A program made the translations under genes and the position numbers. Of a stretch of 64,000 nucleotides of DNA, positions 7,542 to 16,417 are shown piece by piece (the stretch's first letter is position 1; every line of letters begins with the position of its first letter). The notes beneath the pieces were generated by a model. The model was given only the letters and a program-made list of their open reading frames with translations. It was not told where the DNA came from and searched no databases. Where the stretch lies: positions 434,001 through 498,000 of the forward strand of contig JAEYYR010000002.1 of the NCBI GenBank assembly GCA_023428375.1, in the 5' to 3' direction. The stretch is from a bacterium. GTDB taxonomy: Bacteria > Babelota > Babeliae > Babelales > Babelaceae.

Positions 7542-8789
7542 ATGCGCTATTCGCTCTATTTATTATTGGTTTTGGCTTTTAACATTTTGCCAGTATCTAC
7601 CAAGAAGCTTTCAAAAAGTATTGATACGATACTTGACCAATATCCTCATATCCATGTCGGTTGCCAAATATCATCATTAGAAAAAGATAAGAGAATTATT
7701 TATTCTCGAAACGCAGACCATTTATTTATTCCCGCAAGCAACACAAAAATTTTTACTGCTATTTTAGCATTGGAATATTTGGGCGCTGATTACCTGTTTG
7801 ATACTGATATATATATTGATGGTTACATTAGTAAACAAATACTTCATGGCAATATTTACATAAAGGCATCGGGGAATCCATCTCTTACTAATAAAAGCTT
7901 GGAACAGCTTATTAAGATGCTCTGCAAGAAAATTGGTATCCATAAAATAACCGGTAACTGCTATATTGATTCAACGCTCTTTGATTCAGAGGTATATCCT
8001 CCAGGATCATTCTTAGATAATATTGGGTATTCATGGAATTCACCGATACATGCATTAATCATAGATCATAAACCAGCAATACTATCTAAAGATTTTACCT
8101 ATAATTCTTTATCCAAAGCAGATGAGTATATTTTTATTGATAATGTTGTTGTGAAATTATTTGAAAAATACAAAATTGTTTTTAATGGGATTGTCGAAAA
8201 CAAGACGGTTCCGGATGATGCACAAATAATTCTACAACATCAATCTCCGCCACTTTCAAAATTGCTTACCACAATGTTAAAAGAATCTGACAATTTGTAC
8301 GCTGATTGTATTTTTAAAAAAATTGCGTCATGTAATCATTTAACGCCCGCAACATGGACAAATGCATCAAACGTTTTATACAATTTTTTAGAAGATATTT
8401 TACAGGTTTCATCTCGCGAATGCGTTATAAAAGATGGATCTGGTAGATCTCGATATAATCTCATATCACCGCAGCATATTGTTAAACTATTAACGTTTGC
8501 CTATAAACAGCCATACTATGCAATTTTTTTAGATAATTTTCCGATCAATGGTATTGATGGAACTTTAAAAGAACGATTGATCGAAATTTACCCATGTATT
8601 AAAGCTAAAACTGGCACCTTGAGTGGCGTTTCCACATTTTCCGGTTACATTGAATTTCCTACTGAAACTATTGCATTTTCAATTTTAATTAATGGGTATG
8701 TTTCAGAAAATATTATGAATCCGCCGTATAAAAAAGAAATTGAAGATGCAATTTGCGCACAAATCGTGAAATTTTATAGCACTTGTTAA
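7542..8789 (+). CDS. dacB: D-alanyl-D-alanine carboxypeptidase/endopeptidase, PBP4 (S13) type
   Basis: 415 aa with a signal peptide (about residues 1-20). It has the penicillin-binding triad of peptidase family S13: SNTK (catalytic Ser at about 66), an SDN motif in ESDNLYAD near residue 250 and KTGTLSG near residue 355. It should trim peptide stems or cross-links of periplasmic peptidoglycan, which implies the organism makes or remodels some murein. At 415 aa it is slightly shorter than E. coli PBP4. Ribosome site candidates are AGAGG, which is close to the ATG, and AAAGG further up. Confidence 0.88.
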   Translation: MRYSLYLLLVLAFNILPVSTKKLSKSIDTILDQYPHIHVGCQISSLEKDKRIIYSRNADHLFIPASNTKIFTAILALEYLGADYLFDTDIYIDGYISKQILHGNIYIKASGNPSLTNKSLEQLIKMLCKKIGIHKITGNCYIDSTLFDSEVYPPGSFLDNIGYSWNSPIHALIIDHKPAILSKDFTYNSLSKADEYIFIDNVVVKLFEKYKIVFNGIVENKTVPDDAQIILQHQSPPLSKLLTTMLKESDNLYADCIFKKIASCNHLTPATWTNASNVLYNFLEDILQVSSRECVIKDGSGRSRYNLISPQHIVKLLTFAYKQPYYAIFLDNFPINGIDGTLKERLIEIYPCIKAKTGTLSGVSTFSGYIEFPTETIAFSILINGYVSENIMNPPYKKEIEDAICAQIVKFYSTC

Positions 8790-8855
8790 AATAGTATTGC
8801 CATAAATATTTTGCTTGCTAATGTTATACATGGTTTTAAAAAATCGGAATCAATT

Positions 8856-9149
8856 ATGAAAATAAAAATTTTAATTGCGATGCTAACGATGTCTACATAC
8901 ATTTCTCCTGTAGACAGAGTAGTTTTTAAATCACTCGCATATACCAAGATTGGCGATCCAATAAAAGAAGATTTGTCTTTTGATAAACCTGAGCAACATA
9001 TTCCTCAGAAACTTCACAGCTATCAATCCTTAAAAAATATCAAGAATGGCAGTGAAAATTACAATCAAGTTGAAGGGTATTTGAAATGTATGGCTTGCGC
9101 TTGCTTTCCCTTCTTCTGGGCAAAGGCTTCAACTAGAAACAAGAATTGA
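8856..9149 (+). CDS. Small secreted protein, unknown family
   Basis: About 97 aa from the ATG at 8856, which begins a signal-peptide-like segment (MKIKILIAMLTMSTYIS); the frame is open from 8811. The C-terminus has a CMACACFPF cluster of three Cys. It follows the PBP4 gene by 66 nt in the same direction and ends before a strong terminator, so it may be co-transcribed. Confidence 0.5.
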   Translation: MKIKILIAMLTMSTYISPVDRVVFKSLAYTKIGDPIKEDLSFDKPEQHIPQKLHSYQSLKNIKNGSENYNQVEGYLKCMACACFPFFWAKASTRNKN

Positions 9150-9163
9150 ATTATTTTATCGCA

Positions 9164-9204
9164 TAAGAAAAATAGCTCGAACTGAATGCGAGCTATTTTT
9201 CTTA
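9164..9204. terminator. Bidirectional intrinsic terminator
   Basis: A perfect 16-bp stem (TAAGAAAAATAGCTCG / CGAGCTATTTTTCTTA) with a 9-nt loop, placed between the convergent genes ending at 9149 and 9222. The T and A runs suit termination from both sides. Confidence 0.85.
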
Positions 9205-9221
9205 AATTATTTTATAAATTA

Positions 9222-9803
9222 TTATGCGTATTTTATTGTTGCATACAATGTCGCAGGCAATAAGATTCCATAATAACCGACATTACAAATTTTTTTCTCA
9301 AACGAAGTTGGGTATCTACCCATTGTATGTTTAAAGGCTCTGTAGCCATCGCAACCAGCATCATCAAGATCGATTGAATTTTTTGATTGAATTAAACTAT
9401 CAACAATTGCGGCTGATCTTATTGCAGGATGTGTAGCAATACATAAAGTTAGACCATTAAAAAACATTGAACCTATAGGTCCAGCTCCATAGACAAATGC
9501 TTGTTTATTCGGAGATAATTTATTCATTGGAACTTTAGCTCTTCCGTGCGCTCCCAATCGGGTCAGATTAATTGGAATTCTTGAATGCTTTGATCGGTCT
9601 TTTTTGTCACATACTAAATGGTACGCAGTATGATGTGATGCCTCGTGTATACTTGCTGATAAAAAATTATACCCGAGAAACACTCCGTAGCTTAATGCAA
9701 TGCTCGTGCCCAAAGACCATAATTTTCTTAATGATTCACCTTCGGTTGCAGTAAGATAATTACCAAATACAAGCAACAAAATTGTTAAAAGAATTTTATT
9801 CAT
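9222..9803 (-). CDS. HEASH membrane protein, M50 (site-2 protease)-like
   Basis: 193 aa: signal or anchor segment (1-20), then a second hydrophobic stretch leading into HEASHH (53-58), a YGAGPIGSMF helix near 105-114 and DAGCDG (148-153). HExxH inside a membrane segment plus a later Asp-Gly motif and a GP-containing helix recall intramembrane metalloproteases of family M50. It has a paralog at 21659-22219 that keeps a clearer M50-like Asp motif. Membership is inferred from the motif layout only. A GAGG site precedes the ATG; it starts 2 nt after the stop of the upstream zincin gene. Confidence 0.55.
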   Translation of the reverse strand: MNKILLTILLLVFGNYLTATEGESLRKLWSLGTSIALSYGVFLGYNFLSASIHEASHHTAYHLVCDKKDRSKHSRIPINLTRLGAHGRAKVPMNKLSPNKQAFVYGAGPIGSMFFNGLTLCIATHPAIRSAAIVDSLIQSKNSIDLDDAGCDGYRAFKHTMGRYPTSFEKKICNVGYYGILLPATLYATIKYA

Positions 9804-9805
9804 GA

Positions 9806-10417
9806 TTAACCTCGAGATTTATAATCTTCATAAAATTCACGAATATAATCGATCATTTCTTGCAATGATGGATGATCATTGGTATCAAATTGTTTCCATT
9901 TTTGATCGATTGCATACTGTATTTCCTTGATACGCTCTTGGACAATTTCATGCATATTTAAATCACACAATAATTTACAAGCCATTAAATCTGCTTCTAT
10001 TTCTTGTTCTTTCATTTCTGCATCGGTAACGTTACGCTCGCAACGCTCTTTATAGTGTCCGCAAATTACATGGCCACATTCATGCGCAAGTACATAATTT
10101 TGTGGACCTAGTTCCCAGCCGGTATTCATCCAAATAGTTTTGTCATCTGAACAACTGGTGTCGTCATGTGATTTAACTTTAATTTTTTCTGGATTTTCAA
10201 TGCCACCAGCTTTGAGTAATATATTTGCTTTTTCTCTTAAAGACGGCGCACCATAAAACATGGCTTTAACCGATTCATCCTTAGAAGGTATGTCGCTTGA
10301 AGAGCTTATTTCTTCTGAGATTATTATCTGCTCTTGTATTGGTTCTACTGGTGCTAAATATTTTAACATTCCGAATGTAAACAATGATAGAGCAAGGTAT
10401 AAATAAATTCGTTTCAT
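9806..10417 (-). CDS. Membrane-anchored M48-like zinc metalloprotease
   Basis: 203 aa with an N-terminal membrane segment (about 5-22), a Ser/Glu-rich spacer and a zincin core: HECGH (112-116) and, about 25 residues later, EADLMA (141-146) supplying the third zinc ligand. This is the M48/gluzincin arrangement, reduced in size. A GGAGG site lies 7 nt upstream. It is followed almost directly by the HEASH membrane protein gene, so the two proteases or protease-like proteins are probably co-expressed. Confidence 0.7.
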   Translation of the reverse strand: MKRIYLYLALSLFTFGMLKYLAPVEPIQEQIIISEEISSSSDIPSKDESVKAMFYGAPSLREKANILLKAGGIENPEKIKVKSHDDTSCSDDKTIWMNTGWELGPQNYVLAHECGHVICGHYKERCERNVTDAEMKEQEIEADLMACKLLCDLNMHEIVQERIKEIQYAIDQKWKQFDTNDHPSLQEMIDYIREFYEDYKSRG

Positions 10418-10543
10418 AGTAAAACCTCCACTTATTAATAGAATAATACAAACTGAATTTTTGACAATGTTTACATGCTCAAGAGGCCCTAAATAACATA
10501 AATACGTATTTGTAAGAAAATGTTTATTTGATTTAAAAAATAA

Positions 10544-10571
10544 TAGACGTAATAATGCAGAGTTTTATACT
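10544..10571 (+). promoter_or_regulatory. Putative promoter for the EamA cluster
   Basis: TAGACG (10544-10549) and TATACT (10566-10571) with 16-nt spacing, about 25 nt before the ATG at 10596. The -10 is good and the -35 only fair. Confidence 0.4.
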
Positions 10572-10595
10572 ATAGATACAAAGGTGGAATTCTCT

Positions 10596-11501
10596 ATGTT
10601 GTTTGTAGTGTTATTTATTCAGGCATGTATTTCGGTAATATTTCCTCTTGGGAAATTAGCGCTCGCTTATAGCGGGCCATTTTTTACTACAGGCATCCGG
10701 ATGTTGGTTGGTGGCGCATTATTGTGCTTGTTTAGTTGGCTTACGTCAGAAACAAAAAAACCAAGTTCATACGAATGGCGTTTATTGCTCATATTAGGTC
10801 TTACTAATATCTTTATGACAAATGCATTAGAATTTTGGGGACTTCAATATATGAGTCCGCTCAAAACCTGTTTTCTGTATAACTTAGCACCATTTTTTTC
10901 TGCTTTAGTTGCCTATATTCACTTACAAGAAAAAATTACCAAGAAAAAATTTATCGGGTTATGCATTAGTTTATTAGGATTTATTCCAATATTGTATGCA
11001 TCTTCTCCGGGCGAAGCGCATTTAAGCCACGTGAGCTTTATTTCTTCAGCGGAGATTGCGTTACTTTTAGCGGTTGTCGGTTTTGTATATGGTTGGATCA
11101 TTGCTCAATATTTGGCGCGCAACTCAAAGCTTTCTGTAGTTTGGAGTACCGGACTAAGTATGATAATTGGCGGAATGATTTCTTTATTCACCTCCGCTTG
11201 TACCGAATCATGGCAACCAGCAGTATCTCAGTTTTTTCCATGGATTTATTATGTTACTGCAATCATTATTATTTCCAATTTAATTTGTTATCCACTCTAT
11301 GCGCAAGTGCTCAAAAAATATACCGCTACCTTTTTAACATTTACCGGATTATTATGTCCTGCATTTGCAGCATTATTTGATTGGATGATGTTAGGAACAC
11401 CAGTAGCACCGGAATTTTATTTGGCTACTTTATTGGTATGTATAGGTCTCTATTTTTACTATCAAGAAGATTTGCGCCAGGGATATTTAATCAACGCATA
11501 A
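10596..11501 (+). CDS. EamA (DMT) family transporter 1
   Basis: About 301 aa with ten predicted membrane helices in two five-helix EamA repeats. The ATG at 10596 is preferred because AAGGTGG lies 8 nt upstream; the GTG at 10584 overlaps that site. Features typical of the drug/metabolite transporter superfamily are a GIRMLVGG segment in helix 2 and a conserved helix 4 YNLAPFFSALVAY. Substrate unknown. First of three tandem paralogs (10596-13333). Confidence 0.8.
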   Translation: MLFVVLFIQACISVIFPLGKLALAYSGPFFTTGIRMLVGGALLCLFSWLTSETKKPSSYEWRLLLILGLTNIFMTNALEFWGLQYMSPLKTCFLYNLAPFFSALVAYIHLQEKITKKKFIGLCISLLGFIPILYASSPGEAHLSHVSFISSAEIALLLAVVGFVYGWIIAQYLARNSKLSVVWSTGLSMIIGGMISLFTSACTESWQPAVSQFFPWIYYVTAIIIISNLICYPLYAQVLKKYTATFLTFTGLLCPAFAALFDWMMLGTPVAPEFYLATLLVCIGLYFYYQEDLRQGYLINA

Positions 11502-11559
11502 TTGTTTTAATACAAAGAGTTGGATAAGCTGAAGCAGAACTTAAAAAGGTTATATTCAC

Positions 11560-12459
11560 ATGGTTAATTTTGCTTCATTAGTTGTTCAATTAATTCCTAT
11601 TACCGGGCTATATGCTTTAGTCGCAAGCACTTTCACACTTGCAAAAATTGCGCTCAGCGTCAGTGCTCCGTTTTATTATGTTGGTCTACGAATGCTTTTT
11701 GCAGGCACTCTTTTAACTTTGTATTATTTTATAACTCAAAAAAACACAAAAAAATTACCATCACAATCAGATATCCTCTTATTTTTAGGCATTATCGCAT
11801 TTCATATTTATTTTGCTTACATGCTTGATTTGTGGGCGCTTCAATACATAAGTAGCTGTGACGCTTCACTGATTTATACATTAAGCCCGTTTGTTACCGC
11901 CATTATTTCATATTGGTGGTTTAAAGAACGACTAACCGCAATACAATGGATTGGCATGTCTGTCGGTTTTGCATCCTGTTTGCCGCTTATCATTGATTCA
12001 AATTGTAATCCTTCCTCATTAAAAGGTATTATCGGAATGTTTGGCTCAATGGTTGCTAGCTCTCTTGGATGGATTACCTTTAAAGAATTAACGGACAAGC
12101 GCCAATATTCACCCTTTATTATCAATGGCATAGGCATGGTTTTTGGTGGTGCAGCAGCGCTTTTAACATCGTATCTAACTGAACCATGGATACCTTCATA
12201 TCCAGTATCTGATTGGTCGTTATTTGTATTGTATACCGGCATGATTATTCTGGTTGGTAACTTTGTTGTATACAATGCCTATGGTTATTTATTGCGCAAA
12301 TATTCTGCTACATTTCTTTCTTATGCAGGATTGAGCACACCAATTTTTGCTGCTCTCTATGGCTGGTTTTTTCTTAACGAATACCTCAATCCTTATTTAC
12401 CTGTCGCAGTCCTAGGGATTGCATTCGGTTTATATTGCTTTAATATAAAGAGATATTAA
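11560..12459 (+). CDS. EamA (DMT) family transporter 2
   Basis: 299 aa, ten predicted membrane helices. Same pattern as transporter 1: GLRMLFAG in helix 2, IYTLSPFVTAIISY in helix 4 and KYSATFLSYAGL in the second repeat (KYTATFLTFTGL in transporter 1), so these two are close duplicates. AAGG precedes the ATG. The 58-nt gap from transporter 1 shows no terminator. Confidence 0.8.
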   Translation: MVNFASLVVQLIPITGLYALVASTFTLAKIALSVSAPFYYVGLRMLFAGTLLTLYYFITQKNTKKLPSQSDILLFLGIIAFHIYFAYMLDLWALQYISSCDASLIYTLSPFVTAIISYWWFKERLTAIQWIGMSVGFASCLPLIIDSNCNPSSLKGIIGMFGSMVASSLGWITFKELTDKRQYSPFIINGIGMVFGGAAALLTSYLTEPWIPSYPVSDWSLFVLYTGMIILVGNFVVYNAYGYLLRKYSATFLSYAGLSTPIFAALYGWFFLNEYLNPYLPVAVLGIAFGLYCFNIKRY

Positions 12460-12481
12460 CCGTCATAAATAAGGAAGAATT

Positions 12482-13333
12482 ATGATTCTACAATTACTTA
12501 TCACGTACATCTTTTTTTCACTCTCATTATTATCGGTAAGTATTTTAATGCATGATTTTTCTGCAGCGAGCCTTACAGCAATCCGGCTTACTAGTAGCGG
12601 CATCTTATTATCACTTATTGGTATATTTATGGCGCAAAAAAAGACATGGCATCAATTTGCTTCAATTAAATCTCTTGCAAGCTTAGCCTTCTTATCATTC
12701 GGAAATGTTTTCTGTATTAATATATTATTATCACTCGCTTTAGGGACAACTTGTGCATCGCTGGTTGGATTGCTATATAACACAAATCCATTGATGGTTG
12801 CTGCCTTTGCAGCGCTCATTGGTATGGAACGCTTAACGCAACGTAAAGTTTTAGCCTTAGTTGCGGGTTTTGCCGGATTATTAGTAATCATGTTACCAGG
12901 TGGCTCAACAAATTGCGGTGCGATGTCATCGGGCCAATTATTTGCGTTAAGCGCAGCGGTTGTTGCAGCGATTGCGGCTCTTGTTATGAAAAAAGTTTCA
13001 AATTCATTGGATAAAGCGGGCGGCTTTCTTCTTATTGGACTGAGCATGGTAATCGGTGGCGGCATAGCATTTTTTGCTGAACCAATATCAATATCGCTCA
13101 TTACTGCTCATTGGCCAATGATGCTTTTTGCAATAGTTACTACAAGCTTGGCTGCAATTTGTTATTATTTCTTGCTTGCATCATATCCTGCTTCTGTTGT
13201 GACTATGGCAAGCTTTACTACCCCGATTTTCTTAGCAATCGTTGAATTTATAATTTATGGACAAGTTCCTTCATATGCAACGTTAGTTGGTGGCAGCATC
13301 GTACTTGCAGCATTATGGCAGTATTTAAAATAA
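12482..13333 (+). CDS. EamA (DMT) family transporter 3
   Basis: 283 aa, ten predicted membrane helices, the most diverged of the three tandem copies (AIRLTSSGILLSL in helix 2, YNTNPLMVAAFAAL in helix 4). AAGGAAG lies close upstream of the ATG, 22 nt after the stop of transporter 2. Transcription probably ends at the hairpin 13362-13401. Confidence 0.8.
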   Translation: MILQLLITYIFFSLSLLSVSILMHDFSAASLTAIRLTSSGILLSLIGIFMAQKKTWHQFASIKSLASLAFLSFGNVFCINILLSLALGTTCASLVGLLYNTNPLMVAAFAALIGMERLTQRKVLALVAGFAGLLVIMLPGGSTNCGAMSSGQLFALSAAVVAAIAALVMKKVSNSLDKAGGFLLIGLSMVIGGGIAFFAEPISISLITAHWPMMLFAIVTTSLAAICYYFLLASYPASVVTMASFTTPIFLAIVEFIIYGQVPSYATLVGGSIVLAALWQYLK

Positions 13334-13361
13334 ATCTGTTTTGTAACACGCTATTAATTGT

Positions 13362-13401
13362 AAAATCTCCTGTATAAGACTATTTATACAGGAGATTTTT
13401 T
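13362..13401 (+). terminator. Terminator hairpin that also contains the next gene's ribosome site
   Basis: A perfect 16-bp stem AAAATCTCCTGTATAA / TTATACAGGAGATTTT (13362-13377, 13384-13399), loop GACTAT, then a six-T run that leads straight into ATG 13402. The AGGAG ribosome site of the next gene (13390-13394) is part of the 3' arm. Read-through mRNA would therefore hide the ribosome site. Confidence 0.75.
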
Positions 13402-14028
13402 ATGTGTTTTTCAGCTAGTGCTTCATTTGGCTCATCATTAGTTTTAGCAACTTTAGGAGCAATTTCGATTGTCCGTTGCCGCAACAGAAAAGCGCAGATG
13501 TTGGCAGCAATGCCGTTTATTTTTTCGATCCAACAATTTGCTGAAGGATTAGTCTGGCTAAGCGCAAATGGTACCGTATCTCCATCGGTGGGAATAGCCG
13601 CTGCAAATGTCTTTATATTTTTTGCTTTTGTTTTTTGGCCAGTATGGGTTCCGTTTGGGGTACAAAGATATGAAAGAAATAAAACAATTTTTCAAATGTT
13701 TTTTAGCTTCATCGGTTTGGGTGTGGGCGCATCAGGATTATATTTTTTAATTAACAATTCAATAGTCGTAACAGCTGATTGTTGTCATATTGTGTATCAA
13801 AATGTTTCTTCTTTGGCCACTCTGAGCTATGGCGCTTGGCTATACCTTCTTGCCACGGGCGGATCTCTCTTAAGCTCAAGCAGCAGAATAGTACAATGGT
13901 TTGGGGTATTACTCATCGTTTCTTATGCACTTACTGCTGTGGTATGGGAGTATGCCTTTACCTCAATATGGTGCTTCTTCGGTGCAATTATAAGCGCGTT
14001 TATAGCATTTTATAGCCACAAACTCTAA
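13402..14028 (+). CDS. Multi-pass membrane protein, DUF6629-like
   Basis: 208 aa with six or seven hydrophobic helices. The N-terminal MCFSASASF and the following QFAEGLVWL match the DUF6629 family of membrane proteins, whose function is unknown. AGGAG lies 7 nt before the ATG but inside the 3' arm of a strong hairpin (13362-13399), which may link its translation to the fate of the upstream EamA transcript. Confidence 0.65.
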   Translation: MCFSASASFGSSLVLATLGAISIVRCRNRKAQMLAAMPFIFSIQQFAEGLVWLSANGTVSPSVGIAAANVFIFFAFVFWPVWVPFGVQRYERNKTIFQMFFSFIGLGVGASGLYFLINNSIVVTADCCHIVYQNVSSLATLSYGAWLYLLATGGSLLSSSSRIVQWFGVLLIVSYALTAVVWEYAFTSIWCFFGAIISAFIAFYSHKL

Positions 14029-14090
14029 CTTTTTTTAATTTTGCGGTACACTAACAAGCATATGAATATTTTGTTACAAAGGTTAGCTCT

Positions 14091-15509
14091 ATGAACGATA
14101 AGTTACCGGACATTAATCAAGATTTTTCTGGTTGGTATAATGATGTAGTCTACAAAGCGGGTCTTGCAGATCAAGCCCCCGTACGTGGTTGCATGGTAAT
14201 TATGCCCTATGGCTATGCGTTGTGGGAAAACATTCAGAAAACTTTAGACACTAAGATTAAAGAAACTGGCCATCAAAACGCAGCATTTCCGTTGTTTATA
14301 CCTGAATCTTTTTTGAAAAAAGAAGCAAAACACGTTGAGGGTTTTTCCCCTGAACTTGCGGTGGTAACTCATGCTGGGGGTAAGGAGCTTGAAGAACCAT
14401 TGGTAGTGCGCCCAACTTCAGAAACTATAATTCATTATATGTTTGCCCAGTGGCTCCATTCATGGCGTGATTTGCCGATAAAAATTAACCAGTGGTGTAA
14501 CGTAGTTCGTTGGGAAATGCGCACCCGTCCATTCTTGCGTACTACAGAATTTTTGTGGCAAGAAGGACATACGGCGCATGAGACGTATCAAGAAGCCTAT
14601 GATGAAGTTATGACTATGCTGAATGTTTATAAAACTTTTAGCGAAGAGTATCTTGCAATTCCTGTGGTTGCTGCAGAAAAACCTGCAAGTGAACGCTTTG
14701 CTGGTGCAGAAATTACTTGCACCATTGAAGGTCTCATGCAGGATGGTAAAGCATTGCAAATGGGAACCTCTCACATGATTTCTCAAAGCTTTGCTCATGC
14801 GTTTGAAATGACCTTTCAAGATCGTAACGGTAAAGAGTCCTATCCTCATCTAACTTCATGGGGTGTAACAACTCGCCTTGTTGGTGCATTGGTGATGACT
14901 CATGGCGATGCAAAAGGTTTAGTTATTCCTCCGCGCATTGCCCCAATACAAATTGTTATTATTCCGATTATGAAAGCTGACAATAAAGATTCGGTATTAG
15001 AAGCTGCTTCAATCATTAACGATATGTTAAAGAATGAATTTAGAGTTCATGTTGATAAACGCGACCATGAAACACCAGGCGCAAAATTCTATGAGTGGGA
15101 ACTTAAAGGGGTGCCATTCAGACTCGAACTCGGCCCTCGTGATATTGCGGCAAAACAAGCAGTAATCGTTGACCGTCTTTCGGGTGTTAAAACGCCATGT
15201 TCATTTGATAAGCTTGCAGATACCCTCCGCTTAATGCTCGCTGATATGCAAGCACAATTGTTTGAACGTGCCCGTTCACGCCGTGATTCACAATGGCACA
15301 AGGTGGAAACACGTAAACAAATCGAAGAATCAATCGATTCAAATCCAGGTTTCTATCAAACTGGTTGGTGCAAGCGCGAAGTCTGCGAAGTTGTCGTGCG
15401 AGAATTCAAAGCGACCGTGCGTTGTGTATTGCCAGAACACACAACAAAAGTTTGTTTCAACTGTGGATTACCAAGTCAAGCAGACATATTGATTGCAAAA
15501 GCATATTAA
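14091..15509 (+). CDS. proS: Prolyl-tRNA synthetase, type 3 (archaeal/eukaryote-like)
   Basis: 472 aa. Class II aminoacyl-tRNA synthetase that joins proline to tRNA-Pro in the cytoplasm. Motif 2 region RTRPFLRTTEFLWQEGHTAH, an RPTSET substrate loop and an anticodon-binding domain are present. It lacks the editing insertion of the common bacterial long form and ends in the zinc-binding-like C-terminal domain (CVLPEH...VCFNCG...AKAY) diagnostic of type 3 ProS. A terminator follows at 15529. Confidence 0.95.
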   Translation: MNDKLPDINQDFSGWYNDVVYKAGLADQAPVRGCMVIMPYGYALWENIQKTLDTKIKETGHQNAAFPLFIPESFLKKEAKHVEGFSPELAVVTHAGGKELEEPLVVRPTSETIIHYMFAQWLHSWRDLPIKINQWCNVVRWEMRTRPFLRTTEFLWQEGHTAHETYQEAYDEVMTMLNVYKTFSEEYLAIPVVAAEKPASERFAGAEITCTIEGLMQDGKALQMGTSHMISQSFAHAFEMTFQDRNGKESYPHLTSWGVTTRLVGALVMTHGDAKGLVIPPRIAPIQIVIIPIMKADNKDSVLEAASIINDMLKNEFRVHVDKRDHETPGAKFYEWELKGVPFRLELGPRDIAAKQAVIVDRLSGVKTPCSFDKLADTLRLMLADMQAQLFERARSRRDSQWHKVETRKQIEESIDSNPGFYQTGWCKREVCEVVVREFKATVRCVLPEHTTKVCFNCGLPSQADILIAKAY

Positions 15510-15528
15510 CTCGTACATCAAATTATTG

Positions 15529-15558
15529 AGGGCAAGGAATTATTCCTTGCCCTTTTTT
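15529..15558 (+). terminator. Intrinsic terminator after proS
   Basis: Arms AGGGCAAGGAAT and ATTCCTTGCCCT are almost contiguous (loop formed by the inner bases), followed by six T. Confidence 0.85.
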
Positions 15559-15645
15559 AATATTTATTACAAATGTAGCATGTTTACAATCTTGTTTACA
15601 TGATGCATCATTACGTACACTAACAATGTATATAATGGAGTTATC

Positions 15646-16293
15646 ATGTCACTTGAGCAAATGGTCTACCAATTTCTACTCAGAAAATCTCGCAGCAACG
15701 AATGGTCTATTAATACATTTAAAGCATACGAAAACGATCTCAAGCATTGGTTGTTTTTTATGCATGATTGTGCGATTTTCGAATTATCATCAACTGTTTC
15801 AAAAACTACTAGTTGTTATATACAAAAGCTCTTTGATGCACGCTTTTCTCATGCAACGATACAAAGAAAGAGAAAAGTGCTTAATCTATTCAATGAATTT
15901 TGCTTGCTTGAATTTGGTCATGCTATACAAGAAGAAAATTACGAAATTAAAAACCTTTCACCGATCACTCATAAATATTCCGATAAAACTATGATAGATC
16001 TTCTTTATAGTTTGGGCTTGAATGAAGAAGAAATTATCAGTATTGCACCAAGTAATATCAATACAAATACTGGCATCATTCATCTTAATAAAAAATATTA
16101 TATGATACCGAATAACGAATTGCTCTCGGTTAATGAATGGTTGAGAACTAAAGATCAAAATGCATTACTATTTCCTTATAATAAAAAAGCGATCAAAGCA
16201 TTACTCAAACATCGGTCACATGAACTATCTATTACACAAGAAAATACTCCTCTGTTTATTCCTGATTATCGCTTGAATCACCCGCGTGGATAA
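15646..16293 (+). CDS. Truncated, catalytically degenerate tyrosine-recombinase-like protein
   Basis: 215 aa with a GGAG ribosome site. Residues 1-95 look like the SAM-like core-binding domain of Xer/phage integrases. The next part matches the first half of the catalytic domain (DLLYSLGLNEEEIISI), but the catalytic Arg of the usual TGLRxSE is Asn. The protein stops before any HxxR, second His or Tyr, and no such motifs follow in another frame before the terminator. It may be a decaying gene or a DNA-binding-only derivative of an Xer-type recombinase. Confidence 0.55.
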   Translation: MSLEQMVYQFLLRKSRSNEWSINTFKAYENDLKHWLFFMHDCAIFELSSTVSKTTSCYIQKLFDARFSHATIQRKRKVLNLFNEFCLLEFGHAIQEENYEIKNLSPITHKYSDKTMIDLLYSLGLNEEEIISIAPSNINTNTGIIHLNKKYYMIPNNELLSVNEWLRTKDQNALLFPYNKKAIKALLKHRSHELSITQENTPLFIPDYRLNHPRG

Positions 16294-16337
16294 ATCAATA
16301 TCTTTGGATATATAAAAATGGTGAGAATTTCACTAAG

Positions 16338-16367
16338 AAGGTGATGGGTTAAGATCACCTTTTTTTC
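16338..16367 (+). terminator. Intrinsic terminator
   Basis: Stem AAGGTGAT / ATCACCTT with an 8-nt loop and a run of seven or more T, just upstream of dnaN. It isolates the recombinase-like gene from the dnaN operon. Confidence 0.75.
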
Positions 16368-16417
16368 TCTTCATGCTATACTCAACAAAAACATTCCCCT
16401 TTACCATTAGTAAGAGT

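Noticed and set aside
15581..15600. Repeated TGTTTACA octamer (also near 2246, 10468, 20115, 20140, 32468, 61086)
   Set aside because: It looked like an intergenic regulatory motif, but the same octamer also occurs inside several genes (for example thrS and the genes at 37819 and 46451), and in AT-rich DNA this frequency is close to chance. Some copies may serve as -35 boxes.
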